Translations under genes and position numbers: made by a program
In this document: positions 55,701 through 64,000 of the stretch, piece after piece
How positions within the stretch are numbered: position 1 is the first letter of the stretch
Layout: each line of letters begins with the position of its first letter
DNA from: Methanobacteriota archaeon
GTDB lineage: Archaea > Halobacteriota > Methanosarcinia > Methanosarcinales > Methanosarcinaceae
Assembly: GCA_016841265.1 (NCBI GenBank)
Contig: JAENZL010000003.1
Location: forward strand, 1 to 64,000
Direction of reading: 5' to 3'
DNA length: 64,000 bases
The notes under the pieces: generated by a model
Told to the model about the DNA's origin: nothing
Databases searched by the model: none
The model's input: the letters and a program-made list of their open reading frames with translations, nothing else

Positions 55701-58565
55701 TTATTTAATCTTACTTCTTTTCATGAGCAACGAATTGGTTGTCACTGAAACCGAACTAAGGGCCATGAACGCTGCTGCAAGTTCCGGGGAGATCAGGATA
55801 CGCTCCACAAAAGGATAGAGAATTCCTGCAGCTATGGGGATACCAAGGGCATTGTATCCGAAAGCCCAGAGCAGGTTCTGCTTGATCTTGCGGATGGTCA
55901 GCCGGCTCAGGCGAAGAGCAGCGACCACGTCCATGATATCGTTTTTGATCAGCACGATTTCAGCAGATTCCATAGCCACATCAGTTCCCGCGCCCATGGC
56001 GATCCCCACGTCGGCCTGGATCAGGGCAGGGGCATCATTGATCCCGTCGCCCACCATTCCTACGAGTTTTCCTTCTTTCTGAAGTTTCTTGACTTCTCCC
56101 GCCTTGTCTTCAGGCAGCACTTCGGCAAACACCCTTTCAATCCCGACCTGAGCTGCAATGGCATTTGCGGTTGAGGCATTGTCTCCGGTTATCATCACAA
56201 CTTCGATTCCCATTTTCCGGAGGGTCTGAACCGCGTCTTTTGAACTTCCTTTTAGGGTATCGGCTACGGCAACCAGTCCCAGGGCTTCGGCTTCAAGGGC
56301 TATGAGCATTGCCGTCTTTCCGTTTTCCTCAAGGTTACGCATATCGGCTTCAAGTTCCCTGAATAAAATCCCGTTTTCTTCCATCAGCTTCCGGGTGCCC
56401 AGGAGAACCCTTTTTCCTTCGAAGTAGGCTTCCACCCCTTTACCGGGAATTGATCTGAAATCCGCTGCATTTCCGGGCTTTATACCCTGTTCCTCAGCTC
56501 CTTTGACCACCGCTTCTCCCAGAGGGTGTTCCGAACCTTTTTCAGTCGTGGCTGCAATGAAAAGCACCTCATTTTTTTCCCTGCCGGGAGCTGCCAGCAC
56601 GTCCGTAAGTTTCGGGGTACCTTCGGTAAGGGTCCCGGTCTTGTCAAAAACGATCGCGTCAAGTTTGTGTGCCCTCTCAAGAGCTTCCCCCCCTTTTATA
56701 AGGATCCCGTTTTCTGCGCCTTTGCCCGTGCCTACCATGATTGCTGCCGGGGTTGCCAGGCCCACGGCGCAGGGACAGGAGATCACAAGGACGGTGATTG
56801 CTATGAGCAGGGAAAAGAGGAAGGGGCTAATTCCCAGGAGGGCTTCGGACTCTCCTACGCCGTAGCGCCAGTATCCTATAAAGAACCAGAAGAAAAATGC
56901 AAGCAGGGCGATTATGTGCACGGCTACGATAAAATTTCCGGCAAAGACATCGGCAACCCGCTGGATGGGTGCTTTCATGGTCTGGGCGCTTTCAACGAGC
57001 TTGATGATCTGGGCAAGGGCAGTGTCTGCCCCGACTTTTGTGGCCCTGAACTTAAAAGCCCCTGTCTTGTTCAGGGTAGCCCCTATAACCGTATCGCCTT
57101 TCCCCTTCTCCACGGGAATGCTCTCCCCGGTCAGCATGGACTCGTCCACAGCCGAGTTTCCTTCCACCACAACCCCGTCGACAGGGATCTTTTCTCCGGG
57201 GCGGACAACCACTATGTCCCCTACGCCGACTTCTTCCACAGGGACTTCCTTTTCCTCCCCGTCAACCAGGATTCGGGAAGTCTTTGCTCTGAGACCCATC
57301 AGTTTCCGGATTGCTTCCGAAGTTCTTCCCCTTGCCCTGGCTTCCAGGTAGCGGCCGAGGATAATGAAAATAATCAGGAAAGAAACCGTGTCGTAGTATG
57401 TACTGTCATATCCGGGCCCCAGGTCCAGGAAAGTCGAGGCCACGCTTATCAGGTAAGCTGACCCTGTCCCGGCGGCAATCAGGAGGTTCATGTCGGTTAC
57501 GCCGTGTTTGAAACCCTTGAAAGTCCCCACGAAAAACTGCCTCCCCGGAAAGAGGAGGACCAGGGTTGCCAGCACGAATAACACAATCGGGTCAGAAAGA
57601 AAGACGGGCACGAAGGAAAAAAAAGGAAACATCATCCTCATGTTCCCGAAAAAAATGGGGATCCCCAGGGCAATGGCGATGATCAGGTTATTCCTTTGCT
57701 TACGGATCTCAGCTTCCCGAAACTCCCGTTCCCTATCCTCATATTCCGCCGTTTCGACCTTTACGGAAGCCCTATAACCGATGCTCTCGACAGCTACAAT
57801 CATTTCCCGGACCGAGACCCGGGAAGAATCGAATTCCACAACAGCTTTTTCCAGAGGGAAATTTGCGGAAGCCGAAATGACTCCTTCGGTTTTGTTCAGG
57901 ACCTTTTCAATGTTTGCAGAGCAGGCTGAACAAGTCATACCCTGCAGGTCCAGGGTAACAGTATCCTTTTCCACCCCGTATCCGATTGACTCGATGGCTT
58001 CCTCTATTTCTTTCGGAGAAATCCGGGACGGCTCAAAACTCACACTGGCTTTTTCGAGCGGAAGATTTACGGCTGCTGATTCCACGCCTTCCTTCTTTTT
58101 CAGGACCCTCTCGATATTTGCCGCACAGGCGGCGCAGGTCATGCCCGAAACCCGGAGAGTGATTTCTTTAGGGGAGGCTTTTTGCACAGCCTTTTTCTCT
58201 ATTTTTTCACCGGCTTCCACAGCTTTAATGGCCCCTGCCATTCCACCAGCTTCCGGAACCTCCTCTTCTTTCGGAGTCTCTTCCCCTTCTTCCGGGACCT
58301 TTTCCGCTTCTTTCCTATCAGCTGCATTTTCAGGGGGGACTTCCAAACCTCCAGTTTCTTCTTTTTCGGTAGCGTACCCTGTTTTACTTACAGCCTCTTT
58401 TATGTCTTCCAGGCTTACTTTTTCGGGGTCGAAGCTACCTCTAGCCTCTCCTGCTTCGAGATCTACCTCTACGAATTCTATCCCCTCCAGCGAGGATATA
58501 GCATCAGCTACCCTTTTCTGGCAATGACCGCAGGTCATGCCGTAGACATTTATCCTGAAATCCAT
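55701..58565 (-). CDS. copA: copper-translocating P1B-type ATPase with three HMA domains
   Basis: A 954-aa CopA-type exporter that moves Cu+ out of the cytoplasm using ATP. Three N-terminal heavy-metal domains carry CxxC sites: GMTCGHC (Cys12, Cys15), GMTCAAC (about 143-146) and GMTCSAC (about 211-214). A Glu/Pro/Lys-rich linker of about 60 residues lies between the first and second. The core has LTGES, the membrane metal motif [11 protein letters not shown], phosphorylation site [15 protein letters not shown], and GDGINDAP, all intact. The first HMA (GHC) resembles the small chaperone-like proteins encoded next to it more than the other two, suggesting capture of a separate domain. The whole set 55701-59512 forms a copper-handling region. 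Confidence 0.95.
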   Translation of the reverse strand: MDFRINVYGMTCGHCQKRVADAISSLEGIEFVEVDLEAGEARGSFDPEKVSLEDIKEAVSKTGYATEKEETGGLEVPPENAADRKEAEKVPEEGEETPKEEEVPEAGGMAGAIKAVEAGEKIEKKAVQKASPKEITLRVSGMTCAACAANIERVLKKKEGVESAAVNLPLEKASVSFEPSRISPKEIEEAIESIGYGVEKDTVTLDLQGMTCSACSANIEKVLNKTEGVISASANFPLEKAVVEFDSSRVSVREMIVAVESIGYRASVKVETAEYEDREREFREAEIRKQRNNLIIAIALGIPIFFGNMRMMFPFFSFVPVFLSDPIVLFVLATLVLLFPGRQFFVGTFKGFKHGVTDMNLLIAAGTGSAYLISVASTFLDLGPGYDSTYYDTVSFLIIFIILGRYLEARARGRTSEAIRKLMGLRAKTSRILVDGEEKEVPVEEVGVGDIVVVRPGEKIPVDGVVVEGNSAVDESMLTGESIPVEKGKGDTVIGATLNKTGAFKFRATKVGADTALAQIIKLVESAQTMKAPIQRVADVFAGNFIVAVHIIALLAFFFWFFIGYWRYGVGESEALLGISPFLFSLLIAITVLVISCPCAVGLATPAAIMVGTGKGAENGILIKGGEALERAHKLDAIVFDKTGTLTEGTPKLTDVLAAPGREKNEVLFIAATTEKGSEHPLGEAVVKGAEEQGIKPGNAADFRSIPGKGVEAYFEGKRVLLGTRKLMEENGILFRELEADMRNLEENGKTAMLIALEAEALGLVAVADTLKGSSKDAVQTLRKMGIEVVMITGDNASTANAIAAQVGIERVFAEVLPEDKAGEVKKLQKEGKLVGMVGDGINDAPALIQADVGIAMGAGTDVAMESAEIVLIKNDIMDVVAALRLSRLTIRKIKQNLLWAFGYNALGIPIAAGILYPFVERILISPELAAAFMALSSVSVTTNSLLMKRSKIK

Positions 58566-58666
58566 TGAAATGTCGCCTGCTCCGGAACCTGTAATTTCTG
58601 GAAGGACCTCCAGCCCTGTATCCGGGTCCTGAATTGGTTACAGCCTGTACCCAAGCCCTGAATAGC

Positions 58667-58855
58667 TTAAAGCCTGTACCCGGCTTCGAGCAGGGTAATT
58701 TTTATGACGTATTCATCGGTTTTCTGGCTGTCATAGGTCACATTTACAGTCCTGTCCGGAACATTTACGTTTACACGAGAAACTCCGTTGATAGAGCTAA
58801 CAAGTCTGGTGACCATGTTCTTGCAGTACCTGCAGACCATGTCATCCACGATCAT
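58667..58855 (-). CDS. small HMA-domain protein, atypical metal motif
   Basis: A 62-aa heavy-metal-associated domain. The metal site reads VDDMVCRYCKNMV (Cys8 and Cys11), so the family's GMxCxxC motif has become DMVCRYC. The remaining ferredoxin-like core (VSSINGVSRVNVNVPDRTVNVTY ... LLEAGYRL) is intact. It lies directly upstream of CopA on the same strand with a GGGAGAC ribosome-binding site. It may be a metal chaperone or a sensor-like binding protein; the metal is not certain. Confidence 0.75.
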   Translation of the reverse strand: MIVDDMVCRYCKNMVTRLVSSINGVSRVNVNVPDRTVNVTYDSQKTDEYVIKITLLEAGYRL

Positions 58856-59013
58856 TGATGTCTCCCTGATGTTTTCACCCCCAAAGCATCAGCAGTTAAA
58901 CACACGCTTGCGTTTCCCTGTATATAAAAATCTGCACTTATTCGTATATAATGATTCTGTACAGCTGCCCCCACTGTTGTAAAAACCGGTCCTGGCTTCA
59001 AGAACAGGATAAA

Positions 59014-59235
59014 TCATACAGGTTCATACCCTGCTTCCTTTACTGCAGCCCTGATATCCTCAAGCTTGACCTTTTTTTCGTCATATTCAACAACTGCCAT
59101 TTTATCTTCCAGACTCACATCTGCTCCCTTTACGCCTTCCAGGGATTCAATTGCTTTTTTGACAGTCATGACGCAGTGTCCGCAGGACATGCCTTCAACT
59201 CTTATGGTTTCCTGAGTAATGTTCAAACCCCCCAT
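59014..59235 (-). CDS. HMA-domain copper chaperone (CopZ-like)
   Basis: A 73-aa single HMA domain with the canonical VEGMSCGHCVMTVKKAIESL (Cys17 and Cys20) and the closing AVKEAGYEPV. It presumably delivers Cu+ to CopA. It is about 60% alike by eye to the adjacent domain at 59291, with the same HCVMxV core, so the two arose by duplication. All four copper genes share the minus strand. Confidence 0.85.
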   Translation of the reverse strand: MGGLNITQETIRVEGMSCGHCVMTVKKAIESLEGVKGADVSLEDKMAVVEYDEKKVKLEDIRAAVKEAGYEPV

Positions 59236-59290
59236 TTAAAAAGTTAATAATAAACAAAATAATCAGTAATAAACCATCAATGCCCCTGTT

Positions 59291-59512
59291 TCACCTGGGC
59301 TCATACCCTGCATCCCTTATGGCAGCCTTGATCTCTTCCAGATTGGTTTCATCCTCTTCAAAATCTATAACCGCTTCTTTTTTCTCAAGGTTTACATCGA
59401 CTTCCGTTACCCCTTTAACGGCAGCAATAGCTCTCCCGACCCGCATGACGCAGTGATCGCACTCTATATTTTCGATTTTTATAGTTTCCTGCACCAGGGC
59501 AGTCACCCCCAA
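59291..59512 (-). CDS. HMA-domain chaperone, paralog with altered motif
   Basis: A 73-aa HMA protein, tandem paralog of the one at 59014. Its metal site is IENIECDHCVMRV, with GMSC replaced by NIEC; both cysteines (about 17 and 20) remain. The end AIRDAGYEPR is typical. It is the first gene of the copper set. The change before the first cysteine may alter metal preference or partner binding. Confidence 0.82.
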   Translation of the reverse strand: MGVTALVQETIKIENIECDHCVMRVGRAIAAVKGVTEVDVNLEKKEAVIDFEEDETNLEEIKAAIRDAGYEPR

Positions 59513-59643
59513 ATTAATGGATCTTAATTTTTAAGTTTCCATTTATTTTATACTCTCTTTTATTAGAGCTTTTTTATCAAAAATCATAGATAGCCGTTGA
59601 CAGCCACTCGCAGATAGCCGTTGACAGCCAATCATCAACCACT

Positions 59644-61299
59644 TCAGGAGGCCCGGAGAAGCGCAATTACCCAGATAAGAAGCGTCCCCGCAAACCCGAC
59701 TGCCCCTATCCAGGCAAAAGCCCCCCCACTCAGCAGGATATATGTGGAGAGGATAAGCAGGACGGTAAGATAAAATTCCTTTGAAAAGCCCCGGGCTCCT
59801 CCTTCTTTTTGTTGTCCCTCATGAAAGCTACCTCCCATTTCCCCCATCCTGTCAGCCAGTTCCCGGACAGCAGCCCTGATCTCGGCCTTCTCATCCCGGG
59901 GTTCGGTGGAAAGTTCGATATGGAGGCCAGCCCCTTTCGGGGTGCTGAGTTTCTTGTAGGCGTCCATCAAAACGGGAATCGCGATGGTCTGGATTTTATA
60001 GCGCGGGTCGAGTTCCAGGCAGACCCCTTCAATCAGGAGGATTGCTCGCTGGAGGGTTGAAAACTCCCCGGGGAGTTTGATGTCATATTTCATCCCGAGT
60101 TTTGCGTAGTTGTCGCTCTGTCTTCCTTCAAGTCCGTAGTTCTGGCTTGCGATAAGGTCATCCATGTCCTTCTTGAGCCTGCGCAGGTCCACATCCCCGG
60201 GCTTTGCCTTCCCGATCTTCAGGAAGCCTTCCGTGGCCCCTTCAACGTCCCGGTTGTTGACCGCGTAGTAAAACTCCAGCATGTTCCGCTTGAGTTCGTC
60301 ATCAATGCTCCCGACTGCCCCGAAATCGATAACTGCAATAGTGTCATCTTCCCGGACAAGCATGTTTCCCCCATGGGGGTCTGCGTGGTAGAAGCCGTCG
60401 ATGTAGACCTGTTTGAGGTAGCTCCGTGTTATTATTCTTGTATACTCGGATTTTTTCGACCCGGGCACGTCCATGTCAAAGACGTCTTTTATCTGGACCC
60501 CCTCGATGAACTCCATGGTAAGGACATTTGCTGAGCAGTAATCAGGATAAATTTTCGGTACCGATACTTTTTTCTCATTTTTGAAATTGTCCTCGAAACG
60601 CCGCATGTTCATGGCTTCGATCCTGAGGTCAACTTCCCGCGTAAGCATATCCCGGATTTCTTCAAGAAATGCGTCTATGTCAAAGTTCTTCCCGATCCCT
60701 AGCACTCTCTTTACGATGGGCTTGAAATCATCAATAATGGAAAGGTCCGTATTTATGATGTCAATAAGGTTAGGGCGAAGAATTTTAACAGCCACGGGCT
60801 CCCCGTCCAGGACCCCCTTATAGACCTGGGCAATCGAGCCGCTTGCAATGGGCGTGGTATCAAACTCATCAAATATTTCAATGAAAGCCTGGCTCTTCCT
60901 CTTTCCGGAAGCCTCCATTTCTTCCCGGCTCTTTTTCTTTTTCCGCAGCGCAGGAGGGTCGTACTCGCAGACGCAGGCAAGGTCCAGGGAATCCGTCATC
61001 TCCTCAAAAGAAAGGAGTTTAACCTTATCCTGAAGGTTCATCATCTCCACGACATAGGTCTGGGGCACAAGGTCCGGACGCTTGCTCATGGTCTGCCCCA
61101 TCTTGATAAAAGTAGGGCCCAGCTCCTCAAACGCCTTCCTGAGCTTGACAGCCGTGTCCCGGTTCTCCAGGTCATAGGTACAGGTGCATTGAGGGGTTGA
61201 AATATAATCAGTGCGAAGGTCCCTGTAAAGCCCGAGCAGCAGGTTGTACTTCAAAATGACCCGTGTAACCTGAAGGTAGCGCTTTGTTTTCCCCAGCAT
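59644..61299 (-). CDS. ABC1/UbiB-type atypical kinase-like protein
   Basis: A 551-aa member of the ABC1/ADCK/UbiB family. Diagnostic motifs are the KxGQ segment [17 protein letters not shown] (about 45-61), the Ala-rich loop [11 protein letters not shown] (in place of a Gly-rich loop), [17 protein letters not shown] and VIDFGAVG. Two hydrophobic helices at the C-terminus (about 508-550) anchor it to the membrane. Family members support isoprenoid-lipid or quinone synthesis in bacteria and eukaryotes. In methanogens the natural analogue would be methanophenazine or lipid metabolism, an inference. Single gene. Confidence 0.9.
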   Translation of the reverse strand: MLGKTKRYLQVTRVILKYNLLLGLYRDLRTDYISTPQCTCTYDLENRDTAVKLRKAFEELGPTFIKMGQTMSKRPDLVPQTYVVEMMNLQDKVKLLSFEEMTDSLDLACVCEYDPPALRKKKKSREEMEASGKRKSQAFIEIFDEFDTTPIASGSIAQVYKGVLDGEPVAVKILRPNLIDIINTDLSIIDDFKPIVKRVLGIGKNFDIDAFLEEIRDMLTREVDLRIEAMNMRRFEDNFKNEKKVSVPKIYPDYCSANVLTMEFIEGVQIKDVFDMDVPGSKKSEYTRIITRSYLKQVYIDGFYHADPHGGNMLVREDDTIAVIDFGAVGSIDDELKRNMLEFYYAVNNRDVEGATEGFLKIGKAKPGDVDLRRLKKDMDDLIASQNYGLEGRQSDNYAKLGMKYDIKLPGEFSTLQRAILLIEGVCLELDPRYKIQTIAIPVLMDAYKKLSTPKGAGLHIELSTEPRDEKAEIRAAVRELADRMGEMGGSFHEGQQKEGGARGFSKEFYLTVLLILSTYILLSGGAFAWIGAVGFAGTLLIWVIALLRAS

Positions 61300-61909
61300 C
61301 CATTTAAGAATTAGTTATTATTGTTTAATAGAGTATCTTTTGAATAAATAACTCTAAGTATGGTGCCTTAGTCCGAACTGGCGGCCCTCACAAAAAGTAA
61401 ATGAAAAATAGAATAAACTAAAATAAATTAAATAAGTAAATAGTATTTGAAAAACTATTTACAGGTTGTATCTACTTCTTTTTTGCATCCACTACTACCG
61501 GTTTATCAGACTACTTTCAATTTTCTTCTCTTTTCTTCTGGAAAAGCCGTTCACCTTCAGTGAACGGGAACAAACAAGAACGACGTGAGATGACAAGTTC
61601 CGGTTGTTTGGGATTCTCCAAACACAAAAAGCTCCAAACACAAAAGTCCCAAAAATACGGTAGATCAGGGAAAGCGATTCATATTTATCTGTTTGGAACA
61701 ATACCACGCGACAGACTTTGAGTATTCTTCCTGCTTGCTGGACAGGCAGCAAAATTTCAATACCAAATTAATATCATCTCAAATCAGACCATACCGAAAA
61801 TTAATACAAACTCATATCCACAAACCATTCATACATATATATCGCACAAATATATCGCACAAATATATCGCATAAATTCATTTCATAAAGATCATACAGA
61901 GGGACCCAG
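61300..61909. other. spacer between divergent genes, with hairpin and 13-bp repeats
   Basis: Upstream region of the ABC1 gene (minus) and argH (plus). A perfect 8-bp hairpin CCGTTCAC-CTTCA-GTGAACGG lies at 61547-61567. At about 61836-61874 the unit ATATATCGCACAA is repeated three times before the argH ribosome-binding site GAGGGAC. An 85-codon minus-strand frame at 61495-61752 spans the hairpin and has no supporting feature. Confidence 0.55.
61547..61567. promoter_or_regulatory. 8-bp perfect inverted repeat
   Basis: CCGTTCAC and GTGAACGG are separated by five bases. It lies 340 bases upstream of argH and 250 bases upstream of the ABC1 gene, so it may be an operator or an RNA hairpin. No T-run follows on either strand. 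Confidence 0.45.
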
Positions 61910-63385
61910 ATGAGTAATATTTTACGCAGAGGCAGGTTAGAAGCAGCCCCGGACGAGGAAATTTTGCGCTATACCTCCTCCATGGAAGCTGACAGGTGGA
62001 TTTTTGATGCAGATATCGCGGTGGACCTTGCCCATACCGTGATGCTGAAGGAGCAGGGGATCATTGAGGCCGAGGACTGCGGCAAAATCCTGGACGGGCT
62101 TTTGAAGATCAGGGAAGATGGTATGGAAAAGCTCGATTTCAGCTATGAGGACATCCACATTTCCCTTGAATCCAGGCTGATCGATATGGTGGGGGAAGAT
62201 GTGGGCGGCAGGATGCACTCGGGGCGCTCCAGGAACGATGAGGTTGCGACCTGTATCAGACTGACTCTCAGAGAAGAACTGCTGGGGCTGCTCGAGGAAC
62301 TTCTCGTCCTCAGGAAGACTTTCCTTGCTCTTGCCGAAGAGCACGCAAACACCCTCATGCCTGGCTTTACCCATCTTCAGCACGCCCAGCCAACGACCCT
62401 GGCTCACCACTTATGCGCCCATGAAGCAGCGCTTGGAAGGGACTTTGACCGGGTGCTTGACGCCTTTTCCAGGGTCAACCTCTGTCCCCTGGGGGCTGCG
62501 GCTTTCGCGTCCACGGGCTTTGACCTCAACCGGAAGCGGACCCAGGAACTCCTGGGCTTTGCAGGCATGCTGGAAAATTCCATGGACGCTGTTAGCAGCA
62601 GGGATTTCCTCATCGAGTGCGCCTCCGTATTTGCAAACCTCATGATTAACCTGAGCAGGATGGCCGAGGAACTGGTTGTCTGGTCCTCTTCCGAATTCAA
62701 CTTTATCGAACTGGACGACACTTACGCTTCCACCTCCTCTATCATGCCCCAGAAGAAAAACCCGGACACTGCCGAACTTCTGCGCGGGAAAACAGGCGTG
62801 GCGGTCGGGGCTCTCATGACCCTGCTCTCAATCTGCAAGGCCCTTCCCCTGAGCTACAACCGGGACCTGCAGGAAGCTACCCCGAACATCTGGCGCTCAG
62901 TGGAAACCGTAAGGGCGTCAGTCAGGGTAATGGAAGGTATGATCAGGACCATGAATGTCCGCCCCGGAGTGCTTGAAGCCCAGGCGGTCACAGGGTTTAC
63001 TACCGCCACCGAACTTGCGGACACCTTTGTCCGGGAAACCGGAATTCCTTTCAGGACCGCCCACCAGCTCGTCGGGGTGCTGGCAAGGGAAAAGGAATCT
63101 CCCACCCTGGAAAAAATAGACTCCGTGGCCGAAGTCGTGCTAGGGGAATCCCTCTCAGGCAGGGGATTGACAGAAAAAATGGTGCTGGAAGCCCTTGACC
63201 CGGTATCGAATATCGAGAGGCGGAAAGTAACCGGAGGCCCGGCCCCCGAAGAAATGGAACGCTACCTCTCAAAAAGAAGTTCCGAAACCGAGTTCAATTC
63301 CCAGGAAATCATAACCCTGAAGGACTCCATAGACTCAGCCTTTGAAGCCCTGCTAGGGGTGGTGGAAGAGTACAGGAAAGGTTGA
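61910..63385 (+). CDS. argH: argininosuccinate lyase
   Basis: A 491-aa fumarase/aspartase-superfamily enzyme that splits argininosuccinate into arginine and fumarate, the last step of arginine synthesis. Motifs: DVGGRMHSGRSRNDEVAT (about 97-114), the catalytic-histidine region FTHLQHAQPTTLAHH (about 153-167) and the signature SSIMPQKKNPDTAE (about 277-290). A GAGGGAC ribosome-binding site lies before the ATG. Single gene with 13-bp repeats in its upstream region. Confidence 0.95.
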   Translation: MSNILRRGRLEAAPDEEILRYTSSMEADRWIFDADIAVDLAHTVMLKEQGIIEAEDCGKILDGLLKIREDGMEKLDFSYEDIHISLESRLIDMVGEDVGGRMHSGRSRNDEVATCIRLTLREELLGLLEELLVLRKTFLALAEEHANTLMPGFTHLQHAQPTTLAHHLCAHEAALGRDFDRVLDAFSRVNLCPLGAAAFASTGFDLNRKRTQELLGFAGMLENSMDAVSSRDFLIECASVFANLMINLSRMAEELVVWSSSEFNFIELDDTYASTSSIMPQKKNPDTAELLRGKTGVAVGALMTLLSICKALPLSYNRDLQEATPNIWRSVETVRASVRVMEGMIRTMNVRPGVLEAQAVTGFTTATELADTFVRETGIPFRTAHQLVGVLAREKESPTLEKIDSVAEVVLGESLSGRGLTEKMVLEALDPVSNIERRKVTGGPAPEEMERYLSKRSSETEFNSQEIITLKDSIDSAFEALLGVVEEYRKG

Positions 63386-63607
63386 ATGCACGGGAAAGAC
63401 TGATTGTACAGAAAAAGTTGATTTCAAATCAGCTTTCAATTAACTTTTCCCTTCAATTAACTTTTTAATAGTACATTTACCTCTTAAGTATGGAAAATTA
63501 AGGGATGAATAATTCGGGTATAGAATATTCCGAAATTAAACTTCACTATATCACGCAAAAAAATCACGATCACTCAATACTTCAAAACTCAGAAAAAGGG
63601 ACTGATC
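63386..63607. other. spacer with T-rich repeats before gatD
   Basis: TTTCAATTAACTTTT and TTCAATTAACTTTTT occur close together at 63435-63468 and probably contain the argH terminator. No separate gene is seen. Confidence 0.4.
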
Positions 63608-64000
63608 ATGGAATTCAAACAGGGCGACTGGGTACGCATAGAGAAGAACGGCAGCGTGTACGAAGGCAAGGTTATGCCTTCCATGGAAGGGTACATTACA
63701 ATTAAGATGAAAAGCGGCTATAATGCGGGCTTTTGCAGGGATGAAGTCCGGGTTACCCTTCTTGAAAGCGAAAAGGAAAAAGAGGCCGGGACCGGAATAA
63801 AAGAAGCAAAACCCGAGCCAGAGGCCGCGGCACGCGGGAAGGAAAAGCTTCCGAAAGTTGCGATTCTCTCCACGGGCGGGACAATTGCGAGCAAGATTGA
63901 CTACCGGACAGGGGCCGTTACCTCCCAGTTTACCGCTGATGACATCCTTTCCGCGATTCCCGAACTTACGGAAATTGCCGATTTCAAGGGCAGGGTAATC
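63608..64000 (+). CDS. gatD: glutamyl-tRNA(Gln) amidotransferase subunit D (5' part)
   Basis: The first 131 codons of GatD, cut by the window end. The N-terminal domain ([20 protein letters not shown]) is followed by a short charged linker and the start of the asparaginase-like domain, with the catalytic [19 protein letters not shown]. GatD releases ammonia from glutamine or asparagine, and GatE uses it to convert Glu-tRNA(Gln) to Gln-tRNA(Gln), an archaeal system. The start ATG 63608 is chosen by family N-terminus; upstream frames have no homology. Confidence 0.93.
   Translation, partial: MEFKQGDWVRIEKNGSVYEGKVMPSMEGYITIKMKSGYNAGFCRDEVRVTLLESEKEKEAGTGIKEAKPEPEAAARGKEKLPKVAILSTGGTIASKIDYRTGAVTSQFTADDILSAIPELTEIADFKGRVI

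Noticed and set aside
61495-61752. An 85-codon minus-strand frame between the ABC1 gene and argH
   Set aside because: It spans a perfect hairpin, has no ribosome-binding site and no hydrophobic or domain pattern. It is probably chance.

Overview
The window reads as chromosomal DNA of a methanogenic archaeon, most likely a Methanosarcina or close relative. Supporting genes are an ATP-dependent archaeal DNA ligase, archaeal cis-prenyltransferase, GatD (archaeal glutamyl-tRNA(Gln) amidotransferase), rhodanese-less ThiI, a DUF2551-like protein, large secreted TPR proteins, an S-layer-style protein with a PGF-type C-terminal sorting tail, IS1634-family elements, and long AT-rich spacers full of short tandem repeats. 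The species assignment is inference; no rRNA or tRNA gene was recognised.

Layout. 1-6.0 kb: housekeeping genes on the minus strand (thioredoxin-like YyaL/DUF255 protein, DUF47 protein, UppS, DUF2551-like regulator). 6.3-27 kb: an AT-rich accessory region. Its first half (6.9-12.9 kb, plus strand) is a cassette unusual for an archaeon: a 4'-phosphopantetheinyl transferase, an acyl/peptidyl carrier protein, an AMP-forming ligase, a zinc-finger PP-loop ATPase of the sugar-amidotransferase type, an NAD-synthetase-like PP-loop enzyme and a FabG-like reductase. Its second half (15.6-26.9 kb, minus strand) is a surface-glycan locus: polytopic membrane protein, Wzx-type flippase, hexapeptide acyltransferase, DUF362/ferredoxin protein, nucleotide-sugar dehydrogenase, DUF354 glycosyltransferase-like protein and polysaccharide deacetylase. 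Between them lies an IS1634-family element whose transposase is itself split by a 431-bp MITE-like insertion with a 5-bp target duplication. A 283-bp MITE with perfect 19-bp inverted ends resembling the IS ends lies at 20.8-21.0 kb.

28-41 kb: ThiI, two tandem giant TPR secreted proteins, an HD phosphohydrolase, and small proteins, among them two paralogous one-helix membrane peptides (30548 and 40493). The first peptide is followed by degenerate tandem repeats with shared hairpins that may be a structured RNA. 41-51 kb: mostly housekeeping (Nif3-like, S-layer-like, DHH, EngB-like GTPase, DNA ligase, homoserine dehydrogenase with its ACT regulator, a membrane-anchored winged-helix regulator). 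51.3-54.8 kb: a tandem duplication of a secreted coiled-coil protein plus a lipoprotein. The second copy is decaying (ACG in place of ATG, a 41-bp frame-shifting duplication, a TAA nonsense codon). 54.9-64 kb: phasin-like and small membrane proteins, a copper export set (CopA plus three small HMA proteins), an ABC1/UbiB kinase-like protein, ArgH, and the start of GatD cut by the window edge.

Working hypothesis: the carrier-protein cassette activates a carboxylic or amino acid, holds it on the carrier, and reduces or amidates it, possibly to decorate the sugars built and exported by the neighbouring glycan genes. Domain identities are well supported by motifs. The joint pathway is inference.
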